Positions 25,996 to 35,728 are shown, counted from the first letter of the stretch. The stretch: 64,000 bases of DNA from Desulfobacterium sp. (GCA_030145245.1 JAQYWC010000044.1:1-64000); one strand, 5' to 3'. The notes: a model not told the origin generated them from the letters alone. Made by a program: numbers and translations.

Positions 25996-28725
25996 ATGGC
26001 AGACATTTATGTATTACACGACACCCAAAACCCTTTAGAACAAAAGAAATCAAAGATGAAACAACAGATATACCTTATAGATGGAAGCGCCTATTTATAC
26101 CGTGCCTTCCACGCCATACGAAGCCTGTCCACATCCGCGGGGGTCCCCACCAATGCGACCTTTGGATTTACCCGGATCATCTTAAAATTGCTCAAGGAGA
26201 AACAGCCCGAACATGTGGCCGTGTTCTTTGATGTCAAAGGCCCCACCTTCCGCCACGACATGTTCGAAGATTACAAGGCCAACCGGCCTCCCATGCCAGA
26301 GGATTTGAGACCGCAGATCCCCCACATCAAGGAGGTGGTCAAGGCCCTCAACATCCCCATCGTGGAAAAGACAGGGTTTGAGGCGGACGACCTCATCGGC
26401 ACCTATGCCCGCATTGCAGAGGAGAAGGGATTTGAGGTGGTCATGGTGACCGGAGACAAGGATTTCATGCAGCTTGTCACCGACAATGCCGTGGTCTGGG
26501 ACCCCATGAAGGAGGAGATCATCGACAAGGAGGCGGTTTTCAACAAACTCGGCCTCACCCCGATCCAGGTGATAGACATGCTGGGCCTTGCCGGAGACAC
26601 TGCCGACAACATCCCCGGCGTTCCGGGGGTTGGGCCCAAGACGGCCCAGAAGCTCCTCGTTGAGTACGGGAACGTGGAGGGCATCTACGAAAACCTTGAA
26701 AAGCTCCGCTCAAAAAAGAGCCTTTACGCAAAACTGACCGACAACCGGGAACAGGCGTTCCTGAGCCGGGACCTTGTGGTCATCGACCGAAACGTTGATG
26801 TTGACACCTCCCTGGAGGAGTTCAAGATCTCCCCCTTTGACGATGAACGGCTGGCGGAAATTTTCAAGGAGCTTGAGTTCCACAAGCTTTATCAGGAGTT
26901 CAGAAAAAAGCAGGAGCCCGTGGAAAAAGAGTATCTCCTGGTGACAGAGATAGACAAGCTGAAAGCGCTTGTGGCAGACCTTGAAAAGGCGGGCATCTTC
27001 AGCATCGACACCGAGACCACCTCAGTACACCCCATGCGCGCCGAACTTGTGGGCATCTCGGTTGCATACAAGGAGCACCAGGCATTTTACATTCCCGTGG
27101 GCCACATCAACAGTGCTGACCAGCACGATCGTGCCGAGGTGCTTGAAATCTTAAGGCCCCTCCTTGAAAACCCGGAAATCAAAAAAGTGGGCCAGAACAT
27201 CAAATACGACTATATCGTATTTGCAAGACACGGTGTTGAAATGCAGGGTCTCTGGTTCGACACCATGATCGCCTCCCATCTCCTGAATCCTGCCCAGCGG
27301 GGTCACAGCCTGGACAAGATCGCCATGGACCTTCTGGACCACAAGACCATCAAGTACGAAGATGTAACAGGAAAGGGAAAGGCCCAGATCGGGTTTGAAG
27401 AGGTGGAGATGGATATGGCCCTGGACTATGCGGCAGAGGATGCCGACATCACCTTCCTTTGCTACACCATCCTGGAGAAACAGCTCCGGGAGGCCGAGCT
27501 TATCTCCCTGATGAACGATGTTGAGATGCCCCTTGTAAGGGTTCTTGCGACCATGGAGATGCACGGCATCAAGGTGGACACCGACGAGCTGATAGCGCTT
27601 TCCAAGGAGTTCGACCAGGAGCTTTCAACCCTTGAAACCGATATCCATGCCCTGGCAGGGGAAGAGTTCAACATCAACTCCTCAAAGCAGCTTGGCGTCA
27701 TCCTGTTTGAGAAGCTCCTGCTGCCGGTAAAGAAAAAAACCAAGAAAAAAACCGGGTACTCCACGGATGTGGAGGTGCTGACCCAGCTTGCAGAGCTCCA
27801 TGAACTGCCCGAGAAGGTCCTGAGATACAGGTCCATTGGAAAGCTCAAATCCACCTATTCCGACGCCCTCCAGGAACTTGTCCATCCTGAGACAGGCAGG
27901 ATTCACACCTCGTTCAACCAGGCAATCACCGCCACAGGACGTTTATCGAGCTCAGATCCCAACCTCCAGAACATCCCCATCAGGTCGGAAGAAGGGAAAA
28001 AAATCAGGGAAGCATTTATACCCAGGGAAGGGCATACCCTGATTGCGGCCGACTACTCCCAAATTGAGCTGAGGATCCTTGCCCACTGCGCCGACGACGA
28101 GATTCTCATCGAGGCGTTCACCAACGACGAGGATATCCATACAAGGACGGCCTCAGAAGTGTTCCAGACATTCCCGGAGTTCATCACACCGGATCTGCGG
28201 CGCCAGGCAAAGGCGATCAACTTCGGTATCATCTACGGCATGAGCGCGTTCAGGCTCGCAAAGGAGCTGGACATCTCACGAAAGATGGCACAGACCTATA
28301 TCGACTCTTATTTTGGAAGGTATGCAGGGGTAAAAACGTTCATTGACGATACCATTGAAGGGGCAAAAGCGACCGGAGAGGTGACCACCCTCCTTGGCAG
28401 GAAACGACGCCTGAACGACATCAACTCTTCCAACACCAACCTGAGAAATTTTGCGGAACGGGCAGCCATGAACACACCGATCCAGGGCAGTGCCGCAGAC
28501 CTGATCAAACTTGCCATGATCCACATGGACAGGCTTCTGACCGAAAAGAAGCTCAAGTCAAAGATGCTCCTCTCCGTACATGATGAGATCATCTTTGAGA
28601 CGCCCCATGAAGAAAAGGAGGAGCTCATGGCGCTTGCCAGGTCAACCATGGAGAGCGTGTTTGACCTGAAGGTCCCACTGAAGGTAAACATCGACGCAGG
28701 TGATAACTGGGCCCAGGCCCATTAA
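25996..28725 (+). CDS. polA: DNA polymerase I
   Basis: This is the repair and Okazaki-fragment polymerase with all three activities. The 5' nuclease domain opens with YLIDGSAYLYRAFHA and includes VTGDKDFMQLV. The 3'-5' exonuclease site SIDTETT has Asp338 and Glu340, so proofreading looks intact. Polymerase motif A is DYSQIELRIL (Asp686), motif B RRQAKAINFGIIYGM and motif C VHDE (Asp863). The start at 25996 has a perfect AGGAGG 9 bases upstream and gives a 20-residue extension before the usual MKQQIYLIDG; the internal ATG at 26056 has no clear ribosome site. The length of 909 residues is close to the family norm. It is a single gene. Confidence 0.95.
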   Translation: MADIYVLHDTQNPLEQKKSKMKQQIYLIDGSAYLYRAFHAIRSLSTSAGVPTNATFGFTRIILKLLKEKQPEHVAVFFDVKGPTFRHDMFEDYKANRPPMPEDLRPQIPHIKEVVKALNIPIVEKTGFEADDLIGTYARIAEEKGFEVVMVTGDKDFMQLVTDNAVVWDPMKEEIIDKEAVFNKLGLTPIQVIDMLGLAGDTADNIPGVPGVGPKTAQKLLVEYGNVEGIYENLEKLRSKKSLYAKLTDNREQAFLSRDLVVIDRNVDVDTSLEEFKISPFDDERLAEIFKELEFHKLYQEFRKKQEPVEKEYLLVTEIDKLKALVADLEKAGIFSIDTETTSVHPMRAELVGISVAYKEHQAFYIPVGHINSADQHDRAEVLEILRPLLENPEIKKVGQNIKYDYIVFARHGVEMQGLWFDTMIASHLLNPAQRGHSLDKIAMDLLDHKTIKYEDVTGKGKAQIGFEEVEMDMALDYAAEDADITFLCYTILEKQLREAELISLMNDVEMPLVRVLATMEMHGIKVDTDELIALSKEFDQELSTLETDIHALAGEEFNINSSKQLGVILFEKLLLPVKKKTKKKTGYSTDVEVLTQLAELHELPEKVLRYRSIGKLKSTYSDALQELVHPETGRIHTSFNQAITATGRLSSSDPNLQNIPIRSEEGKKIREAFIPREGHTLIAADYSQIELRILAHCADDEILIEAFTNDEDIHTRTASEVFQTFPEFITPDLRRQAKAINFGIIYGMSAFRLAKELDISRKMAQTYIDSYFGRYAGVKTFIDDTIEGAKATGEVTTLLGRKRRLNDINSSNTNLRNFAERAAMNTPIQGSAADLIKLAMIHMDRLLTEKKLKSKMLLSVHDEIIFETPHEEKEELMALARSTMESVFDLKVPLKVNIDAGDNWAQAH

Positions 28726-28732
28726 GGGTCGG

Positions 28733-28927
28733 TTACTCTTCCTTGGAGGAGGCTTTTTCCACGCTGGTCTTGACCGTCTCAGAGATGGTTGAGTGTATGT
28801 CCCTGAAGGATTCATGCACGCTTGCAGGAGAGAGCCTTCCCAGCTCTATAAACTTCACCACTATCTCTTTGGTTGCCCGTAGTATTTGTTCATCCATTGA
28901 TTTCATGGGTGAGGAGATATCACACAA
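28733..28927 (-). CDS. Small conserved-looking protein beside the TraB-like gene
   Basis: This is a 64-residue soluble protein of unknown function, mostly helical, with the segment MDEQILRATKEIVVKFIELG. I recall similar short proteins near TraB-like genes in related bacteria, but this was not checked. It lies 7 bases past polA on the opposite strand and is divergent from the TraB-like gene. The start is unclear (TTG at 28927, ATG at 28906, ATG at 28897), and no strong ribosome site is seen for any of them. Confidence 0.5.
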   Translation of the reverse strand: MCDISSPMKSMDEQILRATKEIVVKFIELGRLSPASVHESFRDIHSTISETVKTSVEKASSKEE

Positions 28928-28961
28928 GGGTTGACAAGGTCAATGGCTGTCAATTATTTTG

Positions 28962-28989
28962 TTGCCATGTTTATCAGAATGATTATATT
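28962..28989 (+). promoter_or_regulatory. Promoter of the TraB-like gene
   Basis: TTGCCA (28962-28967) and TATATT (28984-28989) are separated by 16 bases. The start codon follows 54 bases later, with AAGGAT about 10 bases before it. Confidence 0.5.
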
Positions 28990-29043
28990 CGGTTCCTTGC
29001 TGAACCAACCAATAACCCCTAACGTCGTAAGGATAAATCCTGA

Positions 29044-30228
29044 ATGGATAATTTAGAAGCCACGGATCACGAGGTGATCGACCGCATCTCCTGCAACGGG
29101 AAAGAGATAATTTTAATCGGCACGGCCCATGTCTCCAAAGAGAGTGCCAAGCTTGTCACCGATGTGATCGAAAAAGAACGTCCGGATACCGTGTGCGTAG
29201 AACTCTGCGAAACCCGGCTTCGATCCATCAGGAACAAGGAAGAGTGGCGCAACATGGACATCGTCAAGGTGATCCGGGAGAAAAAAGCCCTGCTGCTGCT
29301 CATGAACCTCATGCTTGCCTCGTTCCAGAAAAGAATCGCAACCAAATTCGACATCAAACCGGGCCAGGAGATGATCAATGCCGTTAAGGCCGCCGAAGAG
29401 ATTGACGCTTTGGTTATTCCGGCCGACCGTGATATCCAGACCACCCTCACCCGGGTGTGGAGAAGCATGGGGTTGTGGAAAAAGCTCAAGCTGATCTTCC
29501 AGCTGGTATTCTCCCTTGGCAACTCCGAAGAGATCACCGAGGAAGAGATCGAGCAGATGAAGCAGGAGGATATCCTCAAGACCCTGCTCTCGGACATGAA
29601 ACGCTCCCACCCGATCCTGGAGAAGGCTCTCATTGACGAGCGGGACCAGTTCCTCACCGAAACCATTCGAACAGCCCCCGGAAACACCATAGTGGCCGTT
29701 GTAGGCGCAGGCCATGCCCCCGGCATCAAGCGCTACATGGCAAACAACACTCCCATAGACCTGGCTGAACTGTCTCAGATCCCCAAGGCCGGAAATTTAG
29801 GTAAAGTCATGAAGTGGCTCATCCCATCGGCCATCGTGGTGCTCTTTGCTGCGGGATTCTTCATGAAAGGGAAGGGTGTGGGAACCGACATGATCTGGCT
29901 CTGGATCGCAGCCAACGGTATTTTTGCAGGACTTGGCGCCCTTGTAGCCCTGGCCCACCCCTACACCATCATCACTTCGATCCTTGCCGCTCCCCTGACA
30001 TCCCTCAACCCCATGATTGCAGCCGGATGGGTGTCCGGCCTGGTGGAGGCCGTCTCGAGAAAGCCCAAGGTAAAGGATCTTGAATCCATCCCGGACGACA
30101 TCCTCTCGGTACGGGGATTCTGGCGCAACAATGTCACCCGGATTCTTCTTGTGGTGGTGTTTACCAACCTTGGCAGCTCCATCGGCACCATGACCGCCAT
30201 CCCACTCATGCTAAAAATAATGCATTAA
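29044..30228 (+). CDS. TraB/PrgY-family membrane protein
   Basis: The 394-residue protein joins a TraB-type domain to a hydrophobic C-terminal region. The domain opens with GKEIILIGTAHVSKES, the GTAHVS motif shared with GumN/TIKI-type proteins, and has CVELCETR and VVGAGHAPGI further on, with Glu and His residues that may bind a metal. At least three spans follow residue 255. PrgY, the Enterococcus relative, reduces pheromone activity; in this setting the role is unknown, possibly peptide cleavage or binding at the membrane. It has its own promoter, and a hairpin of the REP-like family 31 bases downstream probably ends transcription. Confidence 0.85.
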   Translation: MDNLEATDHEVIDRISCNGKEIILIGTAHVSKESAKLVTDVIEKERPDTVCVELCETRLRSIRNKEEWRNMDIVKVIREKKALLLLMNLMLASFQKRIATKFDIKPGQEMINAVKAAEEIDALVIPADRDIQTTLTRVWRSMGLWKKLKLIFQLVFSLGNSEEITEEEIEQMKQEDILKTLLSDMKRSHPILEKALIDERDQFLTETIRTAPGNTIVAVVGAGHAPGIKRYMANNTPIDLAELSQIPKAGNLGKVMKWLIPSAIVVLFAAGFFMKGKGVGTDMIWLWIAANGIFAGLGALVALAHPYTIITSILAAPLTSLNPMIAAGWVSGLVEAVSRKPKVKDLESIPDDILSVRGFWRNNVTRILLVVVFTNLGSSIGTMTAIPLMLKIMH

Positions 30229-30259
30229 AAAAAGGGATCACAAATAACGACAATAAGCT

Positions 30260-30296
30260 AAGCCTGACCCCAATTAACGGGGCCAGGCTTTTCTTA
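30260..30296 (+). terminator. Terminator built from an REP-like repeat
   Basis: AAGCCTGACCCC (30260-30271) pairs with GGGGCCAGGCTT (30279-30290) with one mismatch in the stem, and TTCTTATT follows. This fits an intrinsic terminator for the TraB-like gene and belongs to the dispersed AAGCCTGACCCC family. Confidence 0.6.
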
Positions 30297-30443
30297 TTGG
30301 TTCAAACGAAGGGCGTCTCAGCTGGGGTCAGGCTTATCTTATTGCTTGAAACACAGCCCCCTCCACAAATAACGACAATAAGGTAAGCCTGACCCCATCG
30401 ATTCGTCACCAAGCCTGACCCCATTGCTTCTAAGCCTGACCCC
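30260..30443. repeat. REP-like cluster between the TraB-like gene and purN
   Basis: AAGCCTGACCCC occurs at 30260-30271, 30385-30396, 30411-30422 and 30432-30443. An inverted copy GGGGTCAGGCTT is at 30324-30335. Several copies are preceded by ATAAGCTA or ATAAGGTA as at 6502-6636. The last copy extends into purN and supplies its stop codon. Confidence 0.8.
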
Positions 30444-31152
30444 GTTCCTCGGCAAAGCGCTGGATGCATTCGGGAAAGAGTTCCCATTCAAGAGCAAGCC
30501 CCTTTTTCTTTACAATTTCAAGGGTATCGTTCTCCTCGATCTGAAACGCCTTCTGGCCGAGGATGGGACCGGTGTCTTCCCCGTAATCGATGAAGTGAAC
30601 CGTGCACCCTCCCACCTTGCACCCGTACCGGAAGGTGTCTCCGTAGCCGTCTGTTCCGGGAAACGCCGGAAGAAGCGCCGGATGGATGTTCATGATCTTC
30701 CTGTGGCCGGTATTAATGCGGTCGATGAAATAGGGGGTCAGGGTGCGCATGAAGCCGGCCAGGATCAAAAGATCCACATCATAGGGAAGGATCCTGTCCA
30801 GAAGGGCCCGCTCCGCAATGGCCCGGGAGGTCAGGAATCTTTCAATTTTTTCATTCCCGGCAGATTCCGGTAGGAGATTCTGCTTTGCCCGGATCTCCTC
30901 CATGTCAAAATCACCGGGAAGCACCACGCCATCCGGATCGTTCTTCACCTGTTGAATTATGGTCCGGTAATCCACCACAAAGGTGTCTATTCCTGCCCGT
31001 TCCGCCCGCTCAAGTCCTTTGACCCCGGGGGTGTCCGATCCGGTAAACACGATCTTTGCATCGATCTTATCCTGGGCGCAGGAATCTATGATCGCCTGCA
31101 GATTTGTACCGCCCCCTGAGATAAGGGCCCCGGCCTTTATTTTTTTACCCAT
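30430..31152 (-). CDS. purN: Phosphoribosylglycinamide formyltransferase (GART)
   Basis: PurN transfers a formyl group from 10-formyl-THF to GAR in purine synthesis. The GAR-binding start SGGGTNLQAIID is present, as are the catalytic Asn and His in MNIHPALLPAFPG and the late Asp in DYGEDTGPIL. At 240 residues it is longer than the common 190-215. The extra length is mainly an insertion of about 30 residues between the second strand and LLILAGFMRTL. The last codons (RGQA-stop) are encoded by a copy of the REP-like repeat on the minus strand. The stop is TAG at 30432-30430. It is preceded by a good promoter at 31179-31207. Confidence 0.93.
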   Translation of the reverse strand: MGKKIKAGALISGGGTNLQAIIDSCAQDKIDAKIVFTGSDTPGVKGLERAERAGIDTFVVDYRTIIQQVKNDPDGVVLPGDFDMEEIRAKQNLLPESAGNEKIERFLTSRAIAERALLDRILPYDVDLLILAGFMRTLTPYFIDRINTGHRKIMNIHPALLPAFPGTDGYGDTFRYGCKVGGCTVHFIDYGEDTGPILGQKAFQIEENDTLEIVKKKGLALEWELFPECIQRFAEERGQA

Positions 31153-31178
31153 GTTGATTCCTCCTTATTTTTTGGGTG

Positions 31179-31207
31179 ATAATGCGAAAGTCGTACCCGG
31201 ATGTCAA
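31179..31207 (-). promoter_or_regulatory. Promoter of purN
   Basis: On the minus strand a perfect TTGACA (31207-31202) and CATTAT (31184-31179) are 17 bases apart. It lies back to back with the trxA promoter, the two -35 boxes being 22 bases apart. Confidence 0.6.
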
Positions 31208-31229
31208 GCAAAAGGAGCGGTGCATCGTA

Positions 31230-31258
31230 TTGACAAAGCTATTTTAAGAACATATATT
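31230..31258 (+). promoter_or_regulatory. Promoter of trxA-trxB-bamD
   Basis: A perfect TTGACA (31230-31235) and TATATT (31253-31258) are separated by exactly 17 bases. The predicted start is near 31265, about 38 bases before the trxA start codon. Confidence 0.65.
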
Positions 31259-31302
31259 TACCAGACATTTTGAATCAACCCAAACATAAAGGAATAAAAA
31301 TC

Positions 31303-31623
31303 ATGTCAAGCATTTTTGAAATAGATGACGACGCTTTTGAGAAGGAAGTATTGGGCTCAGCCAAGCCCGTAGTTGTAGATTTCTGGGCCCCGTGGTGCGG
31401 TCCCTGCCGGGCCATCACCCCCATTATTGAAGAGCTTGAGGTGACCTACGGCGACAAGATCAAATTTGTCAAAGTAAATGTGGATGAAAACCCCCTCACC
31501 CCCAGCAAATACGGAATCAAGGCCATCCCAACCCTCATCTTTTTCAAGGATGGAGAGATTGCAGACCAGATAACCGGCATGGTGGCAAAGGCAAAACTCG
31601 AAGAGACCATCAAAGCCCTTTAG
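31303..31623 (+). CDS. trxA: Thioredoxin
   Basis: This is a 106-residue cytoplasmic disulfide reductase. The active site is WCGPC at 31-35 (FWAPWCGPCR), and the cis-proline is in IKAIPTLIFF. AAAGGA precedes the start at 31303; the open frame continues 11 codons upstream without a site. It lies 36 bases before trxB, so the pair forms a complete thioredoxin system in one operon. Confidence 0.95.
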   Translation: MSSIFEIDDDAFEKEVLGSAKPVVVDFWAPWCGPCRAITPIIEELEVTYGDKIKFVKVNVDENPLTPSKYGIKAIPTLIFFKDGEIADQITGMVAKAKLEETIKAL

Positions 31624-31659
31624 GCTTTGTAGACATCTGCAAAAAAGGAGAATGTGTCC

Positions 31660-32583
31660 ATGCCACAAACCGATTATGATATCGTCATCATTGGTGCAGG
31701 GCCTGCGGGGCTGACTGCGGGCATCTATGCCGCCCGGGCGAGAATGAACGTCTTGCTTTTGGAAAAGGCTGCACCAGGAGGCCAGATCATCATCACTGAC
31801 TGGGTCGAAAACTATCCCGGTTTCCCAGAGGGAATCAGCGGGTACGACCTTGGGGAAAAGATGCTGATCCAGGCAAAGAACCTGGGTCTTGAGATCTCTA
31901 CCGAAGAGGTCACAGCCATGGAGCTGTCACCCGGCGTAAAGACCCTCCATCTGGGAGAGAAGACCCTCACAACCAAGAGCCTCATCATTGCCTCCGGGGC
32001 CTCACCCAAAAAGCTCAACGTGGGCGAAGAGAAGTTCATGGGCAAGGGAGTCTCCTTCTGCGCCACCTGTGATGCCCCGTTTTTCAGGGACAAGACCGTT
32101 GTCGCCGTTGGCGGCGGAGATACGGCCGTACAGGAAGCGATCTTTCTGACCAAGTTTGTCAACAAGGTCTATCTCATCCACCGACGGGATGAGCTCAGGG
32201 CAACAAAGATCCTCCAGGAGAGGGCGTTCAGCAACGACAAGATCGAATTTGTCTGGGACTCGGTGGTAACGGGTATGGACGGTTTCTTTGGCGTTGAGAA
32301 CGTTCATGTAAAAAATGTTAAAACCGATGAGACAAAAACCATCAAAGCTGACGGCTGCTTTGTCTGGATCGGTACCGTCCCCAACACCGACTTCCTCACC
32401 AACTCCCTGGAACTTGACGAATGGGGATTCATCAAAGCTGACAAACACATGGAGACCTCGGTACCCGGCGTCTTTGCAGTGGGTGACGTTAGAGACACTC
32501 CGTTGCGGCAAATAGCCACAGCCGTTGGGGACGCTGCAATTGCAGCAGTCTCTGCCGAGCATTTTATAGAGAATTTAGCCTAA
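31660..32583 (+). CDS. trxB: Thioredoxin reductase
   Basis: This is an NADPH- and FAD-dependent reductase of 307 residues. The FAD site is IIGAGPAGLTAGIYAARA, the redox pair is CATC (Cys134 and Cys137), and the NADPH site is VAVGGGDTAVQEA. It should reduce the TrxA encoded just upstream. The start at 31660 has AAGGAG 9 bases before it; a GTG at 31654 is the alternative. Its TAA shares a base with the ATG of bamD. Confidence 0.95.
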   Translation: MPQTDYDIVIIGAGPAGLTAGIYAARARMNVLLLEKAAPGGQIIITDWVENYPGFPEGISGYDLGEKMLIQAKNLGLEISTEEVTAMELSPGVKTLHLGEKTLTTKSLIIASGASPKKLNVGEEKFMGKGVSFCATCDAPFFRDKTVVAVGGGDTAVQEAIFLTKFVNKVYLIHRRDELRATKILQERAFSNDKIEFVWDSVVTGMDGFFGVENVHVKNVKTDETKTIKADGCFVWIGTVPNTDFLTNSLELDEWGFIKADKHMETSVPGVFAVGDVRDTPLRQIATAVGDAAIAAVSAEHFIENLA

Positions 32584-33254
32584 TGAAAAAGATTACCCCT
32601 GTTGTATTATTGATACTTCTCTTCTCTGTTTCCGGCTGCGCCTGGTTCCAGGACAATAACGAAATGGAGAAGAGTGCCGCAGTGCTGGTACAAGAAGGCT
32701 CCTCCCAGTTCAGGGACCGGGACTATAAGGATGCCATCCACTCGTTCACCACCCTCAAGGACTGGTATCCGTTCAGCAAGTACGCAATCCTTGCGGAGCT
32801 GAAGATTGCCGATGCCCAATATGAACTGAAAGAGTACGATGAGGCGATCTTTGCCTACCAGGAGTTTGAGAGCCTCCACCCGAAAAACGAAGCCATCCCC
32901 TACGTGATTTACCGTACAGGGCTCTGCTGGTTCGACAGAATCGACACCGTTGACCGGGACCAGAAATGCTCAAGAAAAGCCCAGGCCGAATTCACCCGGC
33001 TGATCGAGCGATTCCCTGACTCTCCCCAGGCAGCCAAAGCCGTTAAGCACATTGAACGCTGCATCTCAAGCCTTGCAGGCCATGAGCACTATGTTGCCCA
33101 GTTCTACTTCAAGGCAGAACAGTACAAGGCGGCCCTGAAACGTTATGAATACCTGTTTGCCAACTATCCCGACACCAAGGAGGGAAAGGAAGCGCTAAAC
33201 AATATTGCACTGTGCCAGCAGATGATTGACCAGACTGGAACAGACAAACAATAG
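32583..33254 (+). CDS. bamD: Outer membrane assembly lipoprotein BamD
   Basis: This is a lipoprotein of the beta-barrel assembly machine at the inner face of the outer membrane. The signal peptide ends in VSGC (Cys about 19). The mature part is a row of TPR-like helical repeats, with YKDAIHSFTTLKDWYPFSKYA and YDEAIFAYQEFESLHPKNEA as clear units. The length of 223 residues is in the normal range. Translational coupling to trxB through TAATG is unusual company for bamD and links envelope assembly with thiol reduction only by transcription. Confidence 0.88.
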   Translation: MKKITPVVLLILLFSVSGCAWFQDNNEMEKSAAVLVQEGSSQFRDRDYKDAIHSFTTLKDWYPFSKYAILAELKIADAQYELKEYDEAIFAYQEFESLHPKNEAIPYVIYRTGLCWFDRIDTVDRDQKCSRKAQAEFTRLIERFPDSPQAAKAVKHIERCISSLAGHEHYVAQFYFKAEQYKAALKRYEYLFANYPDTKEGKEALNNIALCQQMIDQTGTDKQ

Positions 33255-33353
33255 CGCGTTTATCCTGAATTATCTTTACAACATCAACCATTTGATGTAT
33301 TAAGCATTGTTTCAGGTTATATGATAATTTTTTTGTCTTTAAGGAGAAAAGAT

Positions 33354-33578
33354 ATGTCCAAAGAATGTAAGATATGCGGTAAAAAACCCATGGTTGGAAA
33401 CAACGTCAGCCATGCACACAACATCAACAAAAGAAGATTTAACCCTAACCTTCAGCGGGTCAAGGCCCTTTTCGAAGGCCAGGTAAAGAAGATCGATGTA
33501 TGCACAAGCTGCATCAAGGCCGGCAAAGTTGTTAAAGCGCCAGCCTCGACGTATGTAAGCCCTGCCAAAGAGGCTTAA
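33354..33578 (+). CDS. rpmB: 50S ribosomal protein L28, zinc-ribbon form
   Basis: This is a 74-residue basic protein of the large ribosomal subunit. It has two Cys pairs, CKIC near the start and CTSC at about 56-59, that would bind zinc; E. coli L28 lacks them. The family block [18 protein letters not shown] is present. AAGGAG precedes the ATG at 33354. It overlaps the 3' end of the convergent spoT-type gene by 4 bases. Confidence 0.95.
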   Translation: MSKECKICGKKPMVGNNVSHAHNINKRRFNPNLQRVKALFEGQVKKIDVCTSCIKAGKVVKAPASTYVSPAKEA

Positions 33579-35728
33579 TCGTTTGGCACCATCCGCTTGA
33601 CATCCTTGACCTGTTTTACCTTTCTGATCTCACTCATGATTTTTCGGAGTCGTTCGGTACTTTCGACGGAGATGGTAAAATAGGAACTCACAGCGCTGTA
33701 CTCGGATGTCTCGGTACGGGCATTGATGATATTCGCCTTGTTCTTGGTGATCGTCGATGCCACATCAGCCAGAAGACCAAACCTGTCGGTGGAGCGAACC
33801 CTTATTAATGCAGGGTAAGACTCTGTAGAGTCACCGCTCCACTCAACTTCAATCTGCCTTTCAGGGGTCATCTTCTGGGCGTTGATGCAGTTCTTCTGAT
33901 GAACAGTAACCCCTTGTCCCTGGGTAATATATCCGATTATCGGATCCCCGGGCAAGGGGTTGCAGCATTTTGAAAACCGGACGAGGATATCGTCCACCCC
34001 TCTTACAATAACCCCCTCCTTACTCTTCCGCCGTATTTTCGAACGAACAAGCCTATCCAGTATGGAAGGATCCTTCTGTTCAACCTCCAGATGGGGCATG
34101 GCCCTGTTAAGGATCTGCAGCGGGGTGATCTTACCGTATCCCACATGGGCGATCAGGTCTTCCACATTCTTAAACCCGAAGGCGTCAGCCACCTTCATGA
34201 CCTCCCCTGACTTCACCAGGGTGTTGAAATTCAGGCTCTTTTTCCTGAACTGCTTTTCACACATCTCCCGGCCCAGGGTGTAACTGCGCTCCTTTTCCCT
34301 GGTCCTGATCCACTGGCGGATCTTTGTCCTGGCCTTGACCGTCTTCACAAAATTGAGCCAGTCGGCACTGGGATGGGATCCCTTGGTGGTAAAGATATCC
34401 ACGGTATTTCCGGTCTCAAGCCGGTGGGTCAGGGTAACGAGCTTGCCGTTCACCTTGGCGCCGGTGCACTGCTCCCCCACCTCGGTGTGAATCATATAGG
34501 CAAAATCCACCGGAGTTGCCCCGCTGGGCAGGGTCTTGATATCTCCGTTGGGGGTAAACACATAGATCTCGTCCGGATAGAGGTCGATCCGGACATTCTC
34601 CAGGAACTCGTCAGGATCACTGAAGTTCGCCTGGTTCTCCACAAGATTTCGAATCCAGGCAAGGGCCTCGCCGGTCTTTTCATCAAAGCTGGCACCCTCC
34701 TTGTAACTCCAGTGGGCCGCAATGCCGGACTCGGCAATACTGTTCATCTCATAGGTTCGAATCTGGATCTCGACCCTGTCACCCACAGGACCGATAACCG
34801 TGGTATGGAGAGACTGGTACATGTTGGGCTTTGGCACCCCTATATAATCCTTGAACTTATAGGAGATGGGCTTCCACATGGAGTGGATGAGCCCCATCAC
34901 CTCGTAACAACGGGGAACGGTATCAAGAATAATCCTGAAGGCGACGATATCATAGAGCTCATCAAACTCCAGGTTCTGGGACATCATCTTATGGTAGATG
35001 CTGTAGTACTGCTTGTACCGCCCCTTTACCTCAGCCTGTATGCTGGCCCCACCAAGCTTCTCCTTGAGTTTTCTGTTGACCGTGGAAATATAGCTCTCCC
35101 TGTCATCCTTTGCCTTGTTCACCAACTGGTCTATCTCAGCATACTCTTCGGGATGGGTGTAAAAGAAGGCTATATCCTCCAGCTCCTGCTTGATCCAGAA
35201 GATGCCGAGCCGGGCGGCAATGGGGGAATAGATGTCCAGGGTCTCCTGGGCGATGAGCCGCTGCTTCTCCGGGCGCTTGTGGAACTTGAGGGTTCTCATG
35301 TTGTGGAGACGGTCGGCAAGTTTGATAAGAACAACCCGGATATCGTCCGCCATGGCAAGGATCATCTTCCGAAGGCTCTCGGCCTGCTGGGCCGCCTTGG
35401 TGGAAAAGGTGAGCTTGGAAATCTTGGTGACCCCGGAGACGATGTGGGCTATGCCCGGGCCGAACATCTCCAGGATATCCTCCTTTGTTGCATGGGTGTC
35501 CTCGATAACGTCGTGGAGCAGTGCCGCAGCAATGCTCTCCACGTCCAGCCTCATGTCGGCAAGTATGGCTGCCACCTCAAGGGGATGGGAGAGGTAGGGC
35601 TCGCCGGAAAGGCGCATTTGACCTGCATGAACCCGGGCCGAGTAAACATAGGCCCGGTCGATGACATCAAGGTCAGCTTCTGGATTGTACTCCACGATCT
35701 TGTCGAGGATGTCGGTTATTCTTATCAT
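33575..35728 (-). CDS. spoT: Bifunctional (p)ppGpp synthetase/hydrolase (RelA/SpoT, Rsh)
   Basis: This 717-residue stringent-response enzyme makes and breaks (p)ppGpp. The N-terminal HD hydrolase domain has His48 and the His72-Asp73 pair in LLHDVIEDT, so hydrolase activity looks intact. The synthetase domain follows ([13 protein letters not shown] and [16 protein letters not shown]), then a TGS domain ([20 protein letters not shown]), a conserved helical region and a C-terminal ACT domain ([20 protein letters not shown]). It is the only Rsh-type enzyme in the window and ends the ispG-proS-rsh operon, 17 bases after proS. Confidence 0.93.
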   Translation of the reverse strand: MIRITDILDKIVEYNPEADLDVIDRAYVYSARVHAGQMRLSGEPYLSHPLEVAAILADMRLDVESIAAALLHDVIEDTHATKEDILEMFGPGIAHIVSGVTKISKLTFSTKAAQQAESLRKMILAMADDIRVVLIKLADRLHNMRTLKFHKRPEKQRLIAQETLDIYSPIAARLGIFWIKQELEDIAFFYTHPEEYAEIDQLVNKAKDDRESYISTVNRKLKEKLGGASIQAEVKGRYKQYYSIYHKMMSQNLEFDELYDIVAFRIILDTVPRCYEVMGLIHSMWKPISYKFKDYIGVPKPNMYQSLHTTVIGPVGDRVEIQIRTYEMNSIAESGIAAHWSYKEGASFDEKTGEALAWIRNLVENQANFSDPDEFLENVRIDLYPDEIYVFTPNGDIKTLPSGATPVDFAYMIHTEVGEQCTGAKVNGKLVTLTHRLETGNTVDIFTTKGSHPSADWLNFVKTVKARTKIRQWIRTREKERSYTLGREMCEKQFRKKSLNFNTLVKSGEVMKVADAFGFKNVEDLIAHVGYGKITPLQILNRAMPHLEVEQKDPSILDRLVRSKIRRKSKEGVIVRGVDDILVRFSKCCNPLPGDPIIGYITQGQGVTVHQKNCINAQKMTPERQIEVEWSGDSTESYPALIRVRSTDRFGLLADVASTITKNKANIINARTETSEYSAVSSYFTISVESTERLRKIMSEIRKVKQVKDVKRMVPND

